Below, piece by piece: positions 1-9,000 of a stretch of 33,866 nt of DNA; within the stretch, counting starts at the first letter, position 1; the number at the start of each line of letters is the position of its first letter. Under the pieces are notes generated by a model that saw nothing but the letters and a program-made list of their open reading frames with translations, was not told the DNA's origin and ran no database searches. Location: NCBI GenBank assembly GCA_020853795.1, contig JADYYF010000061.1:1-33866 (forward strand), written 5' to 3'. The stretch comes from Candidatus Zixiibacteriota bacterium. GTDB lineage: Bacteria; Zixibacteria; MSB-5A5; CAIYYT01. The translations under genes and the position numbers were made by a program.

Positions 1-178
1 AAGTCGGACCCACAGGAAATTCAAGAAGTCAGGGGCGAGTCCGACTGAAGTCGGAGCTACAGGAATTCGAGAATTGGGATTGCCGGGATCAGGTCGAGTG
101 TCAGGATCGCGGGGATCCTGACCTACGAGCTGTTGCGGTAATGGAGTGTCAGGATCGCGGGGATCGTGACCTACGAAC
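1..178. repeat. Palindromic repeat array 1
   Basis: This gene-free stretch carries short dispersed palindromes that recur elsewhere in the window. The palindrome TCCGACT-GA-AGTCGGA lies at 40-55, and the right half of another copy is cut by the window edge at 1-8. A second family, starting TGTCAGGATCG and ending CTGACCTACGA, is present twice at about 98-129 and 146-177; its outer arms GTCAGGATC/GATCCTGAC pair. The same two families in the same order recur at 22479-22544, and both occur again around 8802-9000. They look like REP- or MITE-type elements. No RAYT transposase is present in the window. Confidence 0.75.
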
Positions 179-204
179 TGAGCCAACAAACGAGGGTACG
201 CGAG

Positions 205-336
205 TATACTTGTCGTAACAAAGCAGACTCCCCAGTTAGCGCTGGCGCTGCGGGTGGGTTACCGGATAAGCTGGGCCGCAGGTAGGCAACAGCTGCGGTT
301 GGAATCCCGAGTGGATTACGGGTAGAGCTTTTTTGT
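205..336 (+). ncRNA. Possible structured RNA or leader upstream of the DUF1003 gene
   Basis: A TATACT hexamer at 205-210 could serve as a -10 box, although no good -35 box is visible. Downstream, CCCAGTTA near 234 can pair with TAAGCTGGG near 268-276 (one bulged G). A second hairpin pairs CCGCAG with CTGCGG (about 276-299), and a third pairs AATCC with GGATT (about 302-316). A run of six T follows at 329-334. I cannot match it to a known riboswitch class; resemblance to c-di-GMP or cobalamin elements did not hold up. It may be the 5' leader of the DUF1003 gene, a small RNA, or chance structure. Confidence 0.22.
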
Positions 337-408
337 GGCGCGGCGAGATTGCATTCGGCGTATTAGACTCTGGCCGAGCCGCCGTGAGCGGCCGCCGGAG
401 GTATCACG

Positions 409-1119
409 ATGCCCGAAACGTTGACTGCCCAGTTCCGATGTCCGCGCTGCCAGCAAGAGAAACCGCTCGCCGCGGGTCGACCGGTGGACTTGGTTTACCA
501 AGCGGTGCGCGACCTGATTCTCAAGGAGTTTCCCGCATTGCACGCGGGTGATTTCATCTGCCGCGATTGCGTCAACCATTACCGCGCGGATTATGTGCAG
601 GCCACACTTGAACGTGAACAGGGCGAGTTGAGCGATCTTGAACGCGAGGTGATTGAAAGTCTGCGCCAACAGGAACTGTTCGCGCACAACTTCGCGGCCG
701 AGTTCGATAGCCAGTTGACGGCCGGCGATCGCATTGCCGATCGCGTCGCCGAATTCGGCGGCAGTTGGAAGTTCATCATTACGTTCGCATCAGTCCTGGT
801 GCTCTGGATCATCGTCAATACGGCGGTTCTGATCCAGCGCCCGTTTGATCCCTATCCCTTCATCCTCTTGAATCTGGTGTTGTCGTGCCTGGCCGCTCTG
901 CAGGCGCCGGTCATTATGATGAGCCAGAACCGGCAGGAAGCAAAAGACCGTCTCCGGGCCGAGCATGACTACCAGATCAATCTGAAAGCCGAGTTGGAAA
1001 TCCGCCACCTCAGCCGCAAGCTCGACCAGTTGATGCATCACCAATGGCTGCGACTGCTGGAGATCAAACAGATTCAGGTCGAGCTGGCCGACGAGCTTGA
1101 ACGCGGGCCGGAGAAGTAG
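409..1119 (+). CDS. DUF1003 family membrane protein with N-terminal Cys motif
   Basis: The 236-residue product is a DUF1003 integral membrane protein. The N-terminal part has CPRC (residues 11-14) and CRDC (51-54), a probable metal-binding module often seen in this family. An acidic, charged helix follows. The DUF1003 core starts near residue 103 with GDRIADRVAEFGGSW, then come two hydrophobic segments (about 123-141 and 148-168) and the family signature APVIMMSQNRQEAKDR. The C-terminal half is a long charged helix, likely coiled. The ATG at 409 has a GGAGG ribosome site a few bases upstream. The family function is not established; membrane or ion-related roles have been suggested. The neighbouring kinase gene is convergent, so this gene is transcribed alone. 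Confidence 0.88.
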   Translation: MPETLTAQFRCPRCQQEKPLAAGRPVDLVYQAVRDLILKEFPALHAGDFICRDCVNHYRADYVQATLEREQGELSDLEREVIESLRQQELFAHNFAAEFDSQLTAGDRIADRVAEFGGSWKFIITFASVLVLWIIVNTAVLIQRPFDPYPFILLNLVLSCLAALQAPVIMMSQNRQEAKDRLRAEHDYQINLKAELEIRHLSRKLDQLMHHQWLRLLEIKQIQVELADELERGPEK

Positions 1120-1134
1120 TTTCGCGCGCGGCGG

Positions 1135-4100
1135 TCAGGCTTTGGCTTTGAGCGCGGCCAGGCGGGTGCGGGCAGCGGTCAGTTCGGGGATCGGTCCTTC
1201 GGCGTTCTTCCAGATGTCGGTAAACGTCGTGTAGTCCTTGATGGCTTGCGCGGTGTTGCCGAGGCCCTCGTAGGCGCGGCCGAGATAGTAATAGTAGAGC
1301 ACGTTGGAGATGTAAGCGTTGGAACGAACTTCATCAAAGTACGAGCTGCGCACGGTCTCGAGCGCGGCGGCCGCTTGCTCAAATCGTTCGAGCGCCAGGA
1401 ATGCGCGGCCGAGTTCAAGGCTGGAGGAGAACGACGGGCGGCGATCGGCGACGTACTGGAAATCGGCCAGCGCCGCGACATGGTCGGACTTGGTCAGGTT
1501 GAAGTAGCCGCGAGCGCGATGCCAGATGACGGCGGCGTTGCTATCCTTCTGCGCTTCGAGCGCAAGCGAATCGAGAAATCGTTCGGCGAGATCAAAGTGA
1601 CCGGCAGCGGCGGCCAGCCAGGTGCGGGTTATGGGAGCGCGCTGGTTTGCCGGCTGCAGCGGATGCACGGTATCGGCGTAGGCCATGTATTCGGTCAGCG
1701 TCTGCCAGGCGCGTTGCGGATCACCCCAGTGGTAATAGATGCGGGCGACGGTGATGCGATTCGCGATCGCCGATTCAGGATTGCCTTCCAGCAGTTCGGT
1801 GCGCGTCACTGACTCGATTTCCTGCAGCGCGGTCTTGAATTTGCCCTGATAGAGATACAGATTGATCCATTGTGAGCGGGCAAATTCGCGTTCGAATTGC
1901 TCCGAGGAATTCATGGCCTGACGCAGCAAGCGACCCGATTCCTCATACTGGCCGAGGATCATTTTGATCGTGGCGAGTTTGGTGATGGTCTGCATTGTGA
2001 AGTCGGGCTTGATCTGGAGCGCTTTCTGGTAGTAGAACGCGGCGGAATCGAGCTGCCCGGCGGCGGAGAGCATATCGCCCTTGGAGTCGTACGGATTCGG
2101 CTCGGTCGGCGCGATGGCGATATAGCGGTCGACGGCGGCGAGTGCGCTGTCGAGGTTGCCGATGCGGAAGTACTCGTAAGCGAGGAAATTCCAGCCGGTC
2201 TTGAACATCGGATCCAGAGCCAGTACGCGGTTGGCCGTCTCGATGGCGGGGCGATGTTCGCCGGTATTGCTGTAGGCCTGCGCCAGGAAATGGAGCAGTT
2301 CCTTGTCGTCGGGATAGCGCGCCACGGCAGCCGTCATCGCTTCGCGCGCCTTGACATTGTCGCCGGTGCCGCGGGCGGCGAACGCGCGGATCAGCATCTG
2401 CTCCCGCGGGCTGGCGTGGTCGATAAACCGGAGCGCCATCTCCTGCGCGCGGCGATACTCCTCGTTGGAACTGGACATCGCCAGCCGCGCCCAGGCGATG
2501 GCAAAGGTCGAATCGATCTGGATGGCGCGCTTGTAGGCGGTACGCGCTTCCGGTGTGGCAAAACGGTTCTGCGCCTCGATGCCTTCGAGATAGTAGCGAT
2601 ACGCTTCGGCCGAGGAGGTTGAAACCGAGGCCAGATCGACTTCGGGCTCGGACCGCATGGCGCGCGGGAACGCCGGATCGGCGCGCAGGTCGCGGGCGAG
2701 GCGTTCGGTCACGGCGAAGATTTTTTCTTGCGGCTCACCGTCGATGCGATGACTGGTGAGCACGCCGCCGGAAGCAACGTCGATCAGTTGTGCGGTCATG
2801 ATGATCTGCGGGTCGACCTGAAGAATCGAGCCGGTAAGCATCCAGCGGGCGTCGGCTTTGCGCGCCACCTGGGTCGACATGTCGCGGTCGATGCGGCGTT
2901 CGCCTTCCTTCCCCAGGAGCTTGAGGAGATCATAGAGGCGCTGGCTGGACACGACCTTGATCGCCTTGGCTTCCGACAAATCGGTGATGAGCAGGTTGGT
3001 GACGATTTCACCGAGGCGTTGCGCGTCGGTGGGATCGGTGAGGTTGTCGAAATACATGATTGCCATCCACTGGCCGGAAGCTTGCGCCTGCTGGTCGGGC
3101 GAGACCGTCACACTCCACGGCTTGAGAATCAGCAAGAGGGCGATGACGAGGACGGCGCCGGAGGTCGAGAGAATCAGCGGCAGGCGCGAGCGTTTGCGCG
3201 GCGGGACGGCGCGCAGCGAGGGCGCCGACGGCGCGGACGAGTGGCCGTCGAGAAGTTTCTTCTCGCGCTTGAGATCGGCCATCAAGCCGGACGCCGACTG
3301 GTAGCGGGTTTCGAGATCCTTGTCGAGGGCGCGGTCGAGGATAGCCTGCAGTCCGTCGGTGACATCGGGGCGGAACTGGGCAAGGGGCGGGGGCGCATCA
3401 TAGATAATCGCGCCGAGCGTGGCGGCATCGGTGTCGCGCGCAAATGCCTGTTTGCGGGCAATCATTTCGTAGAGCACGATCCCGAGCGAAAAAACGTCGG
3501 AACGCTGATCGACCGGGCGACCTTGCGCTTGTTCGGGTGACATATAGGCGATCGTGCCGAGGGTCGAGCCGGCGCGGGTGATTTGGCTGGCGCCGACCAC
3601 GGTGGCCAGGCCGAAGTCGAGCAGGCGCGGGCGGCCGTCGGAGTCGATGATGATGTTTGCCGGCTTGATATCGCGGTGGACGATCCCGAGCTGGTGCGCC
3701 TTCTGCAAACCGTCGCAGAGTTGGACGGCGATTTCAATGATGCGGGCCAGGGGGAGATCATCCCTGAGCGCATCCTTGAGCGTGCGGCCTTCGACATTTT
3801 CCATCACGATGTATGGGCGGCCTTCGTGCTCGGCGACCTCGTAGATGGTGACGATGTTGGGATGGTTGAGCGCGGCCGCGGCCTGGGCTTCGCGCAGGAA
3901 GCGGGACTTGGCGTCGGGATCGCTGCTCAGCTGCTGGGAGAGGAATTTGATGGCGACGCGACGATTAAGGCTGGTGTCCTGCGCGAGGAAGACATCGCCC
4001 ATGCCGCCGGCGCCGAGGCGCTGGAGCAGCTCGTAATGGCCGATCCGAGTGCCGACGGCCGGCAGGAAGAAGGAGCGGGTGCTGTCGCGTTCGTGATCTT

Positions 4101-4209
4101 GTTCGGACACTGGCGTTAGCTGACTGCGGTCCTTTCCGGCCGGATCGAGGCGATGCGTCCAAGCGTGTGAGCAACAAATATCGGCGTTTGTTGATCCATT
4201 TTCAATCAA
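1135..4209 (-). CDS. Membrane Ser/Thr protein kinase with TolB/FlgO-like and TPR modules
   Basis: This is a eukaryote-like (PknB-type) kinase fused to a sensor or scaffold. The kinase domain spans about residues 56-320 and has a glycine loop GAGGMG (66-71), catalytic-pair Lys88 (VAIKF), HRDIKPAN (178-185), DFG (198-200) and SPEQ at the activation-segment end, so it should be active. A basic stretch and one membrane segment (about 343-363) follow. A TolB/FlgO-like domain starts near 382 (MAIMYFDNLTDP), and repeated TPR units run from about 530 to the C-terminus. The topology would put the kinase in the cytoplasm and the TPRs outside the inner membrane. The listed start is TTG without a clear ribosome site; a GTG at 4110 (residue 34) is an alternative and keeps the whole kinase domain. 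The phosphatase two genes upstream is a plausible partner. Confidence 0.9.
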   Translation of the reverse strand: MIENGSTNADICCSHAWTHRLDPAGKDRSQLTPVSEQDHERDSTRSFFLPAVGTRIGHYELLQRLGAGGMGDVFLAQDTSLNRRVAIKFLSQQLSSDPDAKSRFLREAQAAAALNHPNIVTIYEVAEHEGRPYIVMENVEGRTLKDALRDDLPLARIIEIAVQLCDGLQKAHQLGIVHRDIKPANIIIDSDGRPRLLDFGLATVVGASQITRAGSTLGTIAYMSPEQAQGRPVDQRSDVFSLGIVLYEMIARKQAFARDTDAATLGAIIYDAPPPLAQFRPDVTDGLQAILDRALDKDLETRYQSASGLMADLKREKKLLDGHSSAPSAPSLRAVPPRKRSRLPLILSTSGAVLVIALLLILKPWSVTVSPDQQAQASGQWMAIMYFDNLTDPTDAQRLGEIVTNLLITDLSEAKAIKVVSSQRLYDLLKLLGKEGERRIDRDMSTQVARKADARWMLTGSILQVDPQIIMTAQLIDVASGGVLTSHRIDGEPQEKIFAVTERLARDLRADPAFPRAMRSEPEVDLASVSTSSAEAYRYYLEGIEAQNRFATPEARTAYKRAIQIDSTFAIAWARLAMSSSNEEYRRAQEMALRFIDHASPREQMLIRAFAARGTGDNVKAREAMTAAVARYPDDKELLHFLAQAYSNTGEHRPAIETANRVLALDPMFKTGWNFLAYEYFRIGNLDSALAAVDRYIAIAPTEPNPYDSKGDMLSAAGQLDSAAFYYQKALQIKPDFTMQTITKLATIKMILGQYEESGRLLRQAMNSSEQFEREFARSQWINLYLYQGKFKTALQEIESVTRTELLEGNPESAIANRITVARIYYHWGDPQRAWQTLTEYMAYADTVHPLQPANQRAPITRTWLAAAAGHFDLAERFLDSLALEAQKDSNAAVIWHRARGYFNLTKSDHVAALADFQYVADRRPSFSSSLELGRAFLALERFEQAAAALETVRSSYFDEVRSNAYISNVLYYYYLGRAYEGLGNTAQAIKDYTTFTDIWKNAEGPIPELTAARTRLAALKAKA

Positions 4210-4266
4210 GAAGTTTGATCGGACTTGGGAATAGATACGAAGCGAATCGGCGCGGGTTGCACAGGG

Positions 4267-6165
4267 CTAAGGGGCGGTTGGGTGCGAGCGCAATTGGGCG
4301 ACCTTTTGGGAGGCCACGGGATGCTGGGGCGCGAGGCTGAGGATCTCCTGATAGAGCATGAGCGCCGAGTCGGGCTGTTTCTGAAATTCGTAGACCTCCG
4401 CGAGCGCGAGGCGCGCATCGACGGCATTCGGCGCCAGTTGCAGCGCGGCGTGGAAGCTGGCCTTGGCGTCTTCGAGACGCCCAAAGCGGGTCAGGGCGAT
4501 GCCGAAATTGTAGCGCAGCGCCGGATAGTCGGGGGCCATGGCAATGCCGCGCTGGAAGGCGGAAAGGGCGCGGTCGAACTGGCCGCCTTCGGTGTAAGCG
4601 CGCCCGAGCTGGGCGTAGACGCGGATGTTTTTCGGCACCAGGGCGACGGCGCTTTCGTAGTGCGCGGCGGCGGCCGGCAGATCGCCGCTGCGATGATAGA
4701 GGCCGCCGAGGATCGTCTCGAACTGCGACTCGTTTTCGCGCGATTCAACGTTGCCGCCCCAGTTGAGGGCCAGCAGTGCGACGATGAATATCACAGCCGG
4801 TACGGCGAGGTTGCGCCACGATTTGGCGGCGATCACGCGCGCTGAGGCGAGGATGGCCGCGGCGGCGAAGATAATCGCCACGGGGACGATCGGCTGGCGA
4901 AATCGCGCGCAGACGAAGAAGAGCGCAATGGCCATCGTATAGAGCGCGAGATAGCCGACCGGAACAAGCAGGGCGTGCCGATCGCGGAGGGCGATGAGGA
5001 TGCCGGCCAGCATCAGCGGAAACAGCAAGCCGGAAGGGAAGTTGAGTCCGGCTTTCCAGAGGAACGCGCGCATGTACCAGGAATACTCGCCGGCGTAGTA
5101 AAGCGACTTGTTGTTAAAGATTTCCTGCCCATGCCAGAAGAGATAGACCTTCTTGGCGAACAGCAACAGCGCACGGGCGGGATCGGCGAAGATGTCGGAG
5201 AAGGCACGGTTCATCCAGTAGGCGGAAGCCTCGGAGTCTTTGAGCTTGCGTCCCAGCTCGCGTTCGGCGACGGCGATGGAGGCGATGTTGTCCTGCATGA
5301 CAGCATCGTACTGGGCGACGCCGATCTGCTGAGCGGTGATGCCGTCGGCAGTAGCGGAGTTGCCGAGGTAGAAGTTTGATCCGCCCTGTGACGCGATCAG
5401 CACGAAATCGTGGCCGAAGACGAGATTGTGGAGCGTCACCGGCAAGATGGGAAGAATCAGCGCGATCGTGAAAGTCGCCACCGCCTTGCCGATCGTCGTT
5501 CGTACCTCGCCGGCAGGCAAACGCCACAAGCCCAGCGGCAGTAGTGGGAAGAGCAGCAGGAAAGTCGGGCGGGTGATCGCAGCCAGACCGAGCAAGAGTC
5601 CGGCGGCAAGGAGACTTGAACGAGTACGCAGGTCGACAGCGCGATGGACAAAAATGAGCGCGGCCAGACCGACGGCAACTTCGAGAGTGGTAATCGAGAG
5701 TTCTCCCTCGTAGTAGATCAAGGTCGGCCAGACGGCCGTCACGGCAGCAGCGACAACGGCGATTTTGGTGTCGAAGAGACGGCGGGCGTAAGTGAACGTC
5801 AGATAAACAATGCCGACGCCGAGCAGGGTCTGGAAGAGAATCACCGGCAACGGCGAGGTGCCGAAGACGGCATAGATCAGGCCGATCAGGTAGGCGTAGA
5901 GCGGCGCGCGGAAGAACGGCTGGGTGCCGACCAGTTGTCCGTCCGCGATCTGCTTGGCCCAGAGATCGAGCGCCTGCGCGTCGAGCACGTAGTTGCCCCA
6001 GAAGATGCTGCTCTTGAGTTGCAGGATGTAGATCAAACGCAGCAGCAGGCCGATGCCGACGATCCAGAGGAGCGCCTTGCGTTCGGACGGGTCGGTGACG
6101 GCAAACCACGAGCTTGGAGCGGTCGTGGCTGGAGCCGGACGCGGAGATGGTTTCTTGACTTTCAC
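4267..6165 (-). CDS. GT39-like membrane glycosyltransferase with C-terminal TPRs
   Basis: The 632-residue product resembles the PMT/ArnT-like glycosyltransferase superfamily, which moves sugars from polyprenyl-phosphate donors outside the cytoplasmic membrane. After a proline-rich tail, the first membrane helix (about 30-50) is followed by an external loop with the acidic signature DAQALDLWA (62-70) and FFRAPLYAYL, typical of PMT_2 proteins. About ten more hydrophobic segments follow. From about residue 475 the protein is soluble and built of about four TPR units (for example LGRAYTEGGQFDRALSAF). The acceptor cannot be read from sequence; protein or lipid glycosylation are both possible. The start is GTG with no strong ribosome site, 50 bases after the phosphatase gene, consistent with cotranscription. 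Confidence 0.85.
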   Translation of the reverse strand: MKVKKPSPRPAPATTAPSSWFAVTDPSERKALLWIVGIGLLLRLIYILQLKSSIFWGNYVLDAQALDLWAKQIADGQLVGTQPFFRAPLYAYLIGLIYAVFGTSPLPVILFQTLLGVGIVYLTFTYARRLFDTKIAVVAAAVTAVWPTLIYYEGELSITTLEVAVGLAALIFVHRAVDLRTRSSLLAAGLLLGLAAITRPTFLLLFPLLPLGLWRLPAGEVRTTIGKAVATFTIALILPILPVTLHNLVFGHDFVLIASQGGSNFYLGNSATADGITAQQIGVAQYDAVMQDNIASIAVAERELGRKLKDSEASAYWMNRAFSDIFADPARALLLFAKKVYLFWHGQEIFNNKSLYYAGEYSWYMRAFLWKAGLNFPSGLLFPLMLAGILIALRDRHALLVPVGYLALYTMAIALFFVCARFRQPIVPVAIIFAAAAILASARVIAAKSWRNLAVPAVIFIVALLALNWGGNVESRENESQFETILGGLYHRSGDLPAAAAHYESAVALVPKNIRVYAQLGRAYTEGGQFDRALSAFQRGIAMAPDYPALRYNFGIALTRFGRLEDAKASFHAALQLAPNAVDARLALAEVYEFQKQPDSALMLYQEILSLAPQHPVASQKVAQLRSHPTAP

Positions 6166-6215
6166 AAAGGCAATTTGGCTGCCGGATCAAAAGCGGGCAA
6201 GGGAAAAGCGGCGGT

Positions 6216-7871
6216 TTACGCCTGCCGCTCGAAAATGATCAGCGTGATATCATCGCTGCGGGGCGCCTCGCCGACGAATTTGGAGACATCGCCGATCAGA
6301 GCCGTAGTCAGATTCGGAATCGGCTCATTGCGCCGGTCGATGACGAATTTCTCCAGGCGTTCGTCGGAATAGAGATCGCCGTTGGCATTGGTGGCCTCCG
6401 GGATACCGTCGGTGAAGATAATGACGCGGTCACCGGGGGTGAGCGTCAGCGAGTTGCGACTCCAGGCGAATCCGGAGAAGACACCGATCGGGATGCCGGT
6501 GGAATCGAGGTGGCGATGGCTGCCATCGAGGCTGACGAGTATCGGCGGATTGTGGCCGGCATTGACAAATTCGATCGCGTGGGCGGCCGGATCGAGCACG
6601 CCGATGAAGACGGTGGCGAAATCGCCGCCACGGCTGGTGCTTTCCATCTGCTCGGAGACCTTAGCAACGGCGTCGACGACGTCGAATTTCGGCAGCGCGC
6701 GCAACATGCGGAATGCGGAGAGAATGTTGGACGCAAACAGCGCGGCGCCCATGCCTTTGCCGGAAACGTCGGCCAGCAGGAACAGCACGCGGCCGTCGGG
6801 GAGCAGCGCCACGTCATACAGATCGCCGCCGACCATCTTGCACTGCATCTGAAAGGCATGGAACAGATAGCCGGGGATGGCCGGAAGAATTTTCGGCATC
6901 AAGCCTTCCTGAATCTGGGAGGCGATGTTCAGCTCCGACTCGAGCGCCTGTTTTTCCTGCCGTTCTTTCAGCAGATTGTGATTGGTGATCTTGGCAGCGA
7001 GAATGTTGCCGAAAGTGGCGACGACTTTGAGGGTGTCCTCGTTGTAGCGCTGGGCTGGATCGTTGGTGTCGACGTAAAGGATGCCCATGACCTTGTCTTC
7101 GTCGACCATCGGCACGGCCATGACGGAGCGGATGCCGGCGACGACGATCGACTCCTGACGCGCGAAGCGTTCATCGGAGATCAGATCGGAGAAGAAGACG
7201 GCGTTCTTGTTGTTCAGGACTTCCTTGACGATAGTGCGCGAGATCGTGAATTGCTGCGAGCCGGACTGATTGGCAAGACGGTAGTTGAGCAGGGTGACGT
7301 TGCCGGTAGACTCATCGGCGGCGAAGATAGCCGAGCGCTCGGTCTTGACGATCTGTTGCAGCAGGTCGAGCGCCTGGCTGAACATCTCGTCCACGCTTTG
7401 CGGCAGGATCAGCATCTTGGCCATATCGGCGATCGCCTTGAAGACTGCCGGGTTGGCCGACTCACGTTGCGGCGCTTGCAGCGCCTCCTCGAGCGGAATC
7501 GCGGAGATCGAGGTGCCGCCGTCGCGTTCATCGACAATCGAGACCTGCGACAACAGCGGTTGCGGCCGGGTTTCGGGAATGGTTTCGGAAAGCAGCAGGA
7601 AGCCGACGTTGCCGATCGCGATGGTATCGCCGACTTTGAGATCGACGGTATCGGTGATGCGTTTGTCGTTGACCTGCGTGCCGTTGAGCGAGCCGAGGTC
7701 GGTGAGGCGAATGGTCTGATCATCGACGACGACGATACGCGCATGGCGGCGCGAGACCGTGGAATCGTTGATTACCAAATCGACCTGGGGATCGCGGCCG
7801 GCGATATAAGTGCCGGGGGCGAGACGCCAGGTGAAGCGGTTACCGTGCTGGGGGCTGGTCAGTTTGAACAT
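6216..7871 (-). CDS. FHA-GAF-SpoIIE (PP2C-type) serine phosphatase
   Basis: The 551-residue cytoplasmic protein has three modules. An FHA domain (about 20-95; GRDPQ, STVSRRHARI, LGSLNGTQVN) binds phosphothreonine peptides. A GAF domain lies at about 140-300. After a short coiled helix (LESELNIASQIQEGLMP), a RsbU/SpoIIE-type PP2C phosphatase domain (about 330-550) carries the metal-binding acidic motifs GGDLYD (348-353), ADVSGKGMGAALFA (367-380) and FTDGIPEA. It probably dephosphorylates a Ser/Thr target, such as an anti-sigma antagonist or a substrate of the kinase encoded two genes downstream. The FHA domain would dock it to phosphorylated partners. The start is ATG at 7871 without an evident ribosome site. 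Confidence 0.92.
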   Translation of the reverse strand: MFKLTSPQHGNRFTWRLAPGTYIAGRDPQVDLVINDSTVSRRHARIVVVDDQTIRLTDLGSLNGTQVNDKRITDTVDLKVGDTIAIGNVGFLLLSETIPETRPQPLLSQVSIVDERDGGTSISAIPLEEALQAPQRESANPAVFKAIADMAKMLILPQSVDEMFSQALDLLQQIVKTERSAIFAADESTGNVTLLNYRLANQSGSQQFTISRTIVKEVLNNKNAVFFSDLISDERFARQESIVVAGIRSVMAVPMVDEDKVMGILYVDTNDPAQRYNEDTLKVVATFGNILAAKITNHNLLKERQEKQALESELNIASQIQEGLMPKILPAIPGYLFHAFQMQCKMVGGDLYDVALLPDGRVLFLLADVSGKGMGAALFASNILSAFRMLRALPKFDVVDAVAKVSEQMESTSRGGDFATVFIGVLDPAAHAIEFVNAGHNPPILVSLDGSHRHLDSTGIPIGVFSGFAWSRNSLTLTPGDRVIIFTDGIPEATNANGDLYSDERLEKFVIDRRNEPIPNLTTALIGDVSKFVGEAPRSDDITLIIFERQA

Positions 7872-7957
7872 GCGTGTGCGCGGTCAGTCTCCGTAGTTAG
7901 ACGAATTGAATCCACGTTTGGAAATCGTGCTCAAGTAACATGAAGCGGGTCGAAAAA

Positions 7958-8452
7958 TCAAGCGGAAGTGCGTTTGTCGGCGGGGAGTTCAGGCGGGAAT
8001 TCGGCCGCGGCGGGCGTGGCGGCGCGCGGGCGGCGGCGCAGGCGCGATTTCAGTCCGGCGGGGAGTGCGCCAACCCAGGCTAGAATGAAGCCAAACAACG
8101 TTCCGAAGCTGCCGACCTGCAGCCGCAAATTGACGTCCTCGGGGCCGACGCGGAAGAAGAGGACGCGTTTGCCGGACGCGATGGTCATGATGCCGTAGAA
8201 GATGACGGCGACGGTGATGATGCTGACGGCGGCGACGAGCGACATCAGGTATTCGAGGCGTTTCAGACGACGCAAGAGCAGGTAGCCGAGGATCAGCGCG
8301 AGGCCGCCGGCGAAGATCGCCCAGTAGATGCCGCCAAAGCCGGCGCCGGAATAGCTGGAGGTGCCCATACAGGAGATGCGAAGCCAGGGGAGGAAGAAAC
8401 AGACCGCGATGATTGCGCCCCCGGCGGGGGTGAGGAGCGTGCGGTTCTTCAT
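7958..8452 (-). CDS. Hypothetical four-helix membrane protein
   Basis: The 164-residue product is not assigned to a named family. Four hydrophobic segments are visible: GGAIIAVCFFLPWLRISC at the N-terminus, a second around IYWAIFAGGLALILGYLLL, a third around VAAVSIITVAVIFYG, and a fourth around LFGFILAWVGALP. The N-terminal FLPWLxxSC motif followed by a Gly/Ser-rich loop recurs in small bacterial membrane proteins of unknown role. The C-terminus is basic and proline/alanine-rich, likely cytoplasmic. It sits 86 bases upstream of the phosphatase gene on the same strand and may be the first gene of that cluster. The ATG lacks a Shine-Dalgarno sequence. Confidence 0.7.
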   Translation of the reverse strand: MKNRTLLTPAGGAIIAVCFFLPWLRISCMGTSSYSGAGFGGIYWAIFAGGLALILGYLLLRRLKRLEYLMSLVAAVSIITVAVIFYGIMTIASGKRVLFFRVGPEDVNLRLQVGSFGTLFGFILAWVGALPAGLKSRLRRRPRAATPAAAEFPPELPADKRTSA

Positions 8453-8510
8453 GCGGAGGAGATAGCGCTTTGAACGTCGGCAAGCAAGGAGATATTTGAG
8501 GAGGATCCAA

Positions 8511-9000
8511 GCGCCCTCACCCCCGGCCCCTCTCCCAAGAGGAGAGGGGAGTAAGTGTCATTCCCGCGGAGGCGGGAACCCAGATTGGCTGCAGTTTCTG
8601 AGGGCCAGAAGGATGGCGGCAGGTCACAATCCCGCACGGGCAGGAAGAGGGGGACGATCAGCATTCAAGGCGCGCGGGATCAAGACCTGCCGCAACGTTT
8701 ATCTCACCGCGATCCTTTGTTCTTCGGGACGCTGCGCGGGCGGTGGCTACTGAGAAACCGAAAACCCACCGCAAGCGGTGGGGCACCGCTCGATTTCGTG
8801 GGTCCGACTTCAGTCGGACACAAGTGAACCCAGAAATGTCAGGGTCGTAGGGATTGTGAACAACAGCTGGCCGTCAGGAAGGGATTCCTGACGGCGCGTT
8901 GATCTTGTCGGCGCGGTGCAACAGCGAGGTGCAAGTCCGACTGAAGTCGGACCCACGTGAATTCGAAGTGTCGGGGTCGCGGTAAATCCTGACGGCGAGG
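8511..9000. repeat. Palindromic repeat array 2 (gene-free region)
   Basis: The 635-base gap between two minus-strand genes holds no convincing gene but many perfect or near-perfect palindromes. They are CCCCTCTCC/GGAGAGGGG (8527-8549), TTCCCGC-GGAG-GCGGGAA-like (8561-8578), CCCACCGC-AA-GCGGTGGG (8765-8782), GTCCGACT/AGTCGGAC in both orientations (8802-8819 and 8935-8952) and CCGTCAGGAA/TTCCTGACGG (8871-8894). Degenerate copies of the TGTCAGGATCG family lie near 8836 and 8968. Several of these families recur at 1-178 and 22441-22604. This is a composite hotspot of REP-like elements. Short ORFs here overlap the palindromes and look spurious. Confidence 0.8.

Noticed and set aside
205-336. c-di-GMP (GEMM), cobalamin or SRP RNA
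   Set aside because: Short stretches such as GGGTTACCGGAT resemble parts of these RNAs, but the conserved cores are missing or out of order.
6510-7943. Long plus-strand reading frame opposite the phosphatase gene
   Set aside because: It is an antisense shadow of a clear FHA-GAF-SpoIIE gene and has no recognisable domain.
8511-9000. CRISPR array
   Set aside because: The repeats are short palindromes of several families without uniform length, regular spacing or cas genes.
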